A stretch of DNA of 64,000 bases. Source: Zonotrichia leucophrys gambelii (taxonomy: Eukaryota > Chordata > Aves > Passeriformes > Passerellidae). Shown piece after piece: positions 63,701 to 64,000 of the stretch. Under the pieces are notes generated by a model. It did no database searches. It saw only the letters and a program-made list of their open reading frames with translations, and was not told the origin of the DNA. The DNA is taken from NCBI RefSeq assembly GCF_028769735.1, contig NC_088171.1, forward strand, positions 140,885,917 through 140,949,916, in the 5' to 3' direction. The position numbers and the translations under genes were made by a program. Numbering within the stretch: the stretch's first letter is position 1; every line of letters begins with the position of its first letter.

Positions 63701-64000
63701 AGCTTCTCTTGTGCCCTTCCACATCTAAGCCCTGGGAACTGTCTGCTTTTTTTGTTTCATTTGCTTGATTATTGCAGCTGCTGGACCAGATGGCAAAAAT
63801 GTAATAAAGCAATAGAGTTTAAGTATGAAACCAGGAAACTGTGTTTACCCCAACTGTAGACCAGAAATGCTAAATTCTTGTCTAAAATTTGATTTGTCTT
63901 CCCTTCATTACCACTTTTTGGTTCTTTCTTTCAGAGAATTGTATTCAATGTTTTTAAAGTCCTTTATAAAACACTGCACTAAAAAACAGGGACATGTACT
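60789..64000. other. Unique sequence to the window end
   Basis: No gene or dispersed repeat is recognisable. The AT-rich unique stretch at 61850-62050 looks unusually low in repeats. The frames at 61319-61700 are short and occur on both strands. A pyrimidine tract with AG at 63268-63294 resembles a splice acceptor but stands alone. Confidence 0.45.

Overview
The window looks like vertebrate nuclear DNA from a bird. The evidence is the set of dispersed repeats. There are several CR1 LINE copies with the avian 3' end (a 'ggttgga...' block beside tandem 'atcacagaatc'-type octamers). There are also two long terminal repeats of the avian ERVL type, TG...CA bounded, with a CRE-plus-TATA core promoter. 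Base composition is moderately AT-rich, CpG is sparse, microsatellites are present, and there is no dense coding. The CR1 and LTR types suggest a neoavian, probably passerine, genome, but the species cannot be fixed from sequence alone. There are no operons, rRNA, tRNA or CRISPR arrays. I recognised no protein-coding exon of a known gene, so the window is either intergenic (a gene desert) or part of a large intron.

Layout. 1-10320: unique AT-rich DNA with two short CR1 3' tails (284-389 and 1131-1232), a CA microsatellite (3211-3243) and a 38-bp tandem duplication (5664-5737). 10321-12150: a repeat-rich block with a solo ERVL LTR on the minus strand (10321-10842), then a CR1 on the minus strand (11175-12150) that keeps decayed reverse transcriptase sequence joined to a 3' UTR by an internal deletion. 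12151-20207: unique DNA with AT-rich patches. 20208-22490: a fairly fresh CR1 (20208-20630), an older amniote-type CR1 relic (21893-22390) and a CCAA microsatellite. 22491-34040: unique DNA holding most of the weak exon-like signals. 34041-40275: a CR1 on the plus strand (34122-34733), one on the minus strand (38812-39118), an ancient CR1 on the plus strand (39886-40275), and a G-rich purine tract with a G-quadruplex pattern (36320-36338). 42636-42979: a GGGCT/GAGCT pentamer array that resembles immunoglobulin switch DNA. 46800-51252: a possible LTR-like block, a CR1 tail (48330-48582) and a plus-strand ERVL LTR (50778-51252). 53379-53488: a GGGA/GGAA microsatellite. 60723-60788: a TA/TG/TA compound repeat. 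The remainder is unique sequence.

Nothing here forms a pathway or gene system. The mobile elements are dead fossils: 5'-truncated CR1s with stop codons, and LTRs without internal genes. The most interesting items are the switch-like pentamer array, a cluster of splice-like signals on the minus strand at 23280-23586, a plus-strand pair of exon-like segments at 57624-58125, a long frame broken by one stop codon at 30510-31187, and three unique blocks that read like conserved non-coding elements. All of these are hypotheses from reading the sequence, and isolated splice-like pairs are expected by chance in 64 kb.
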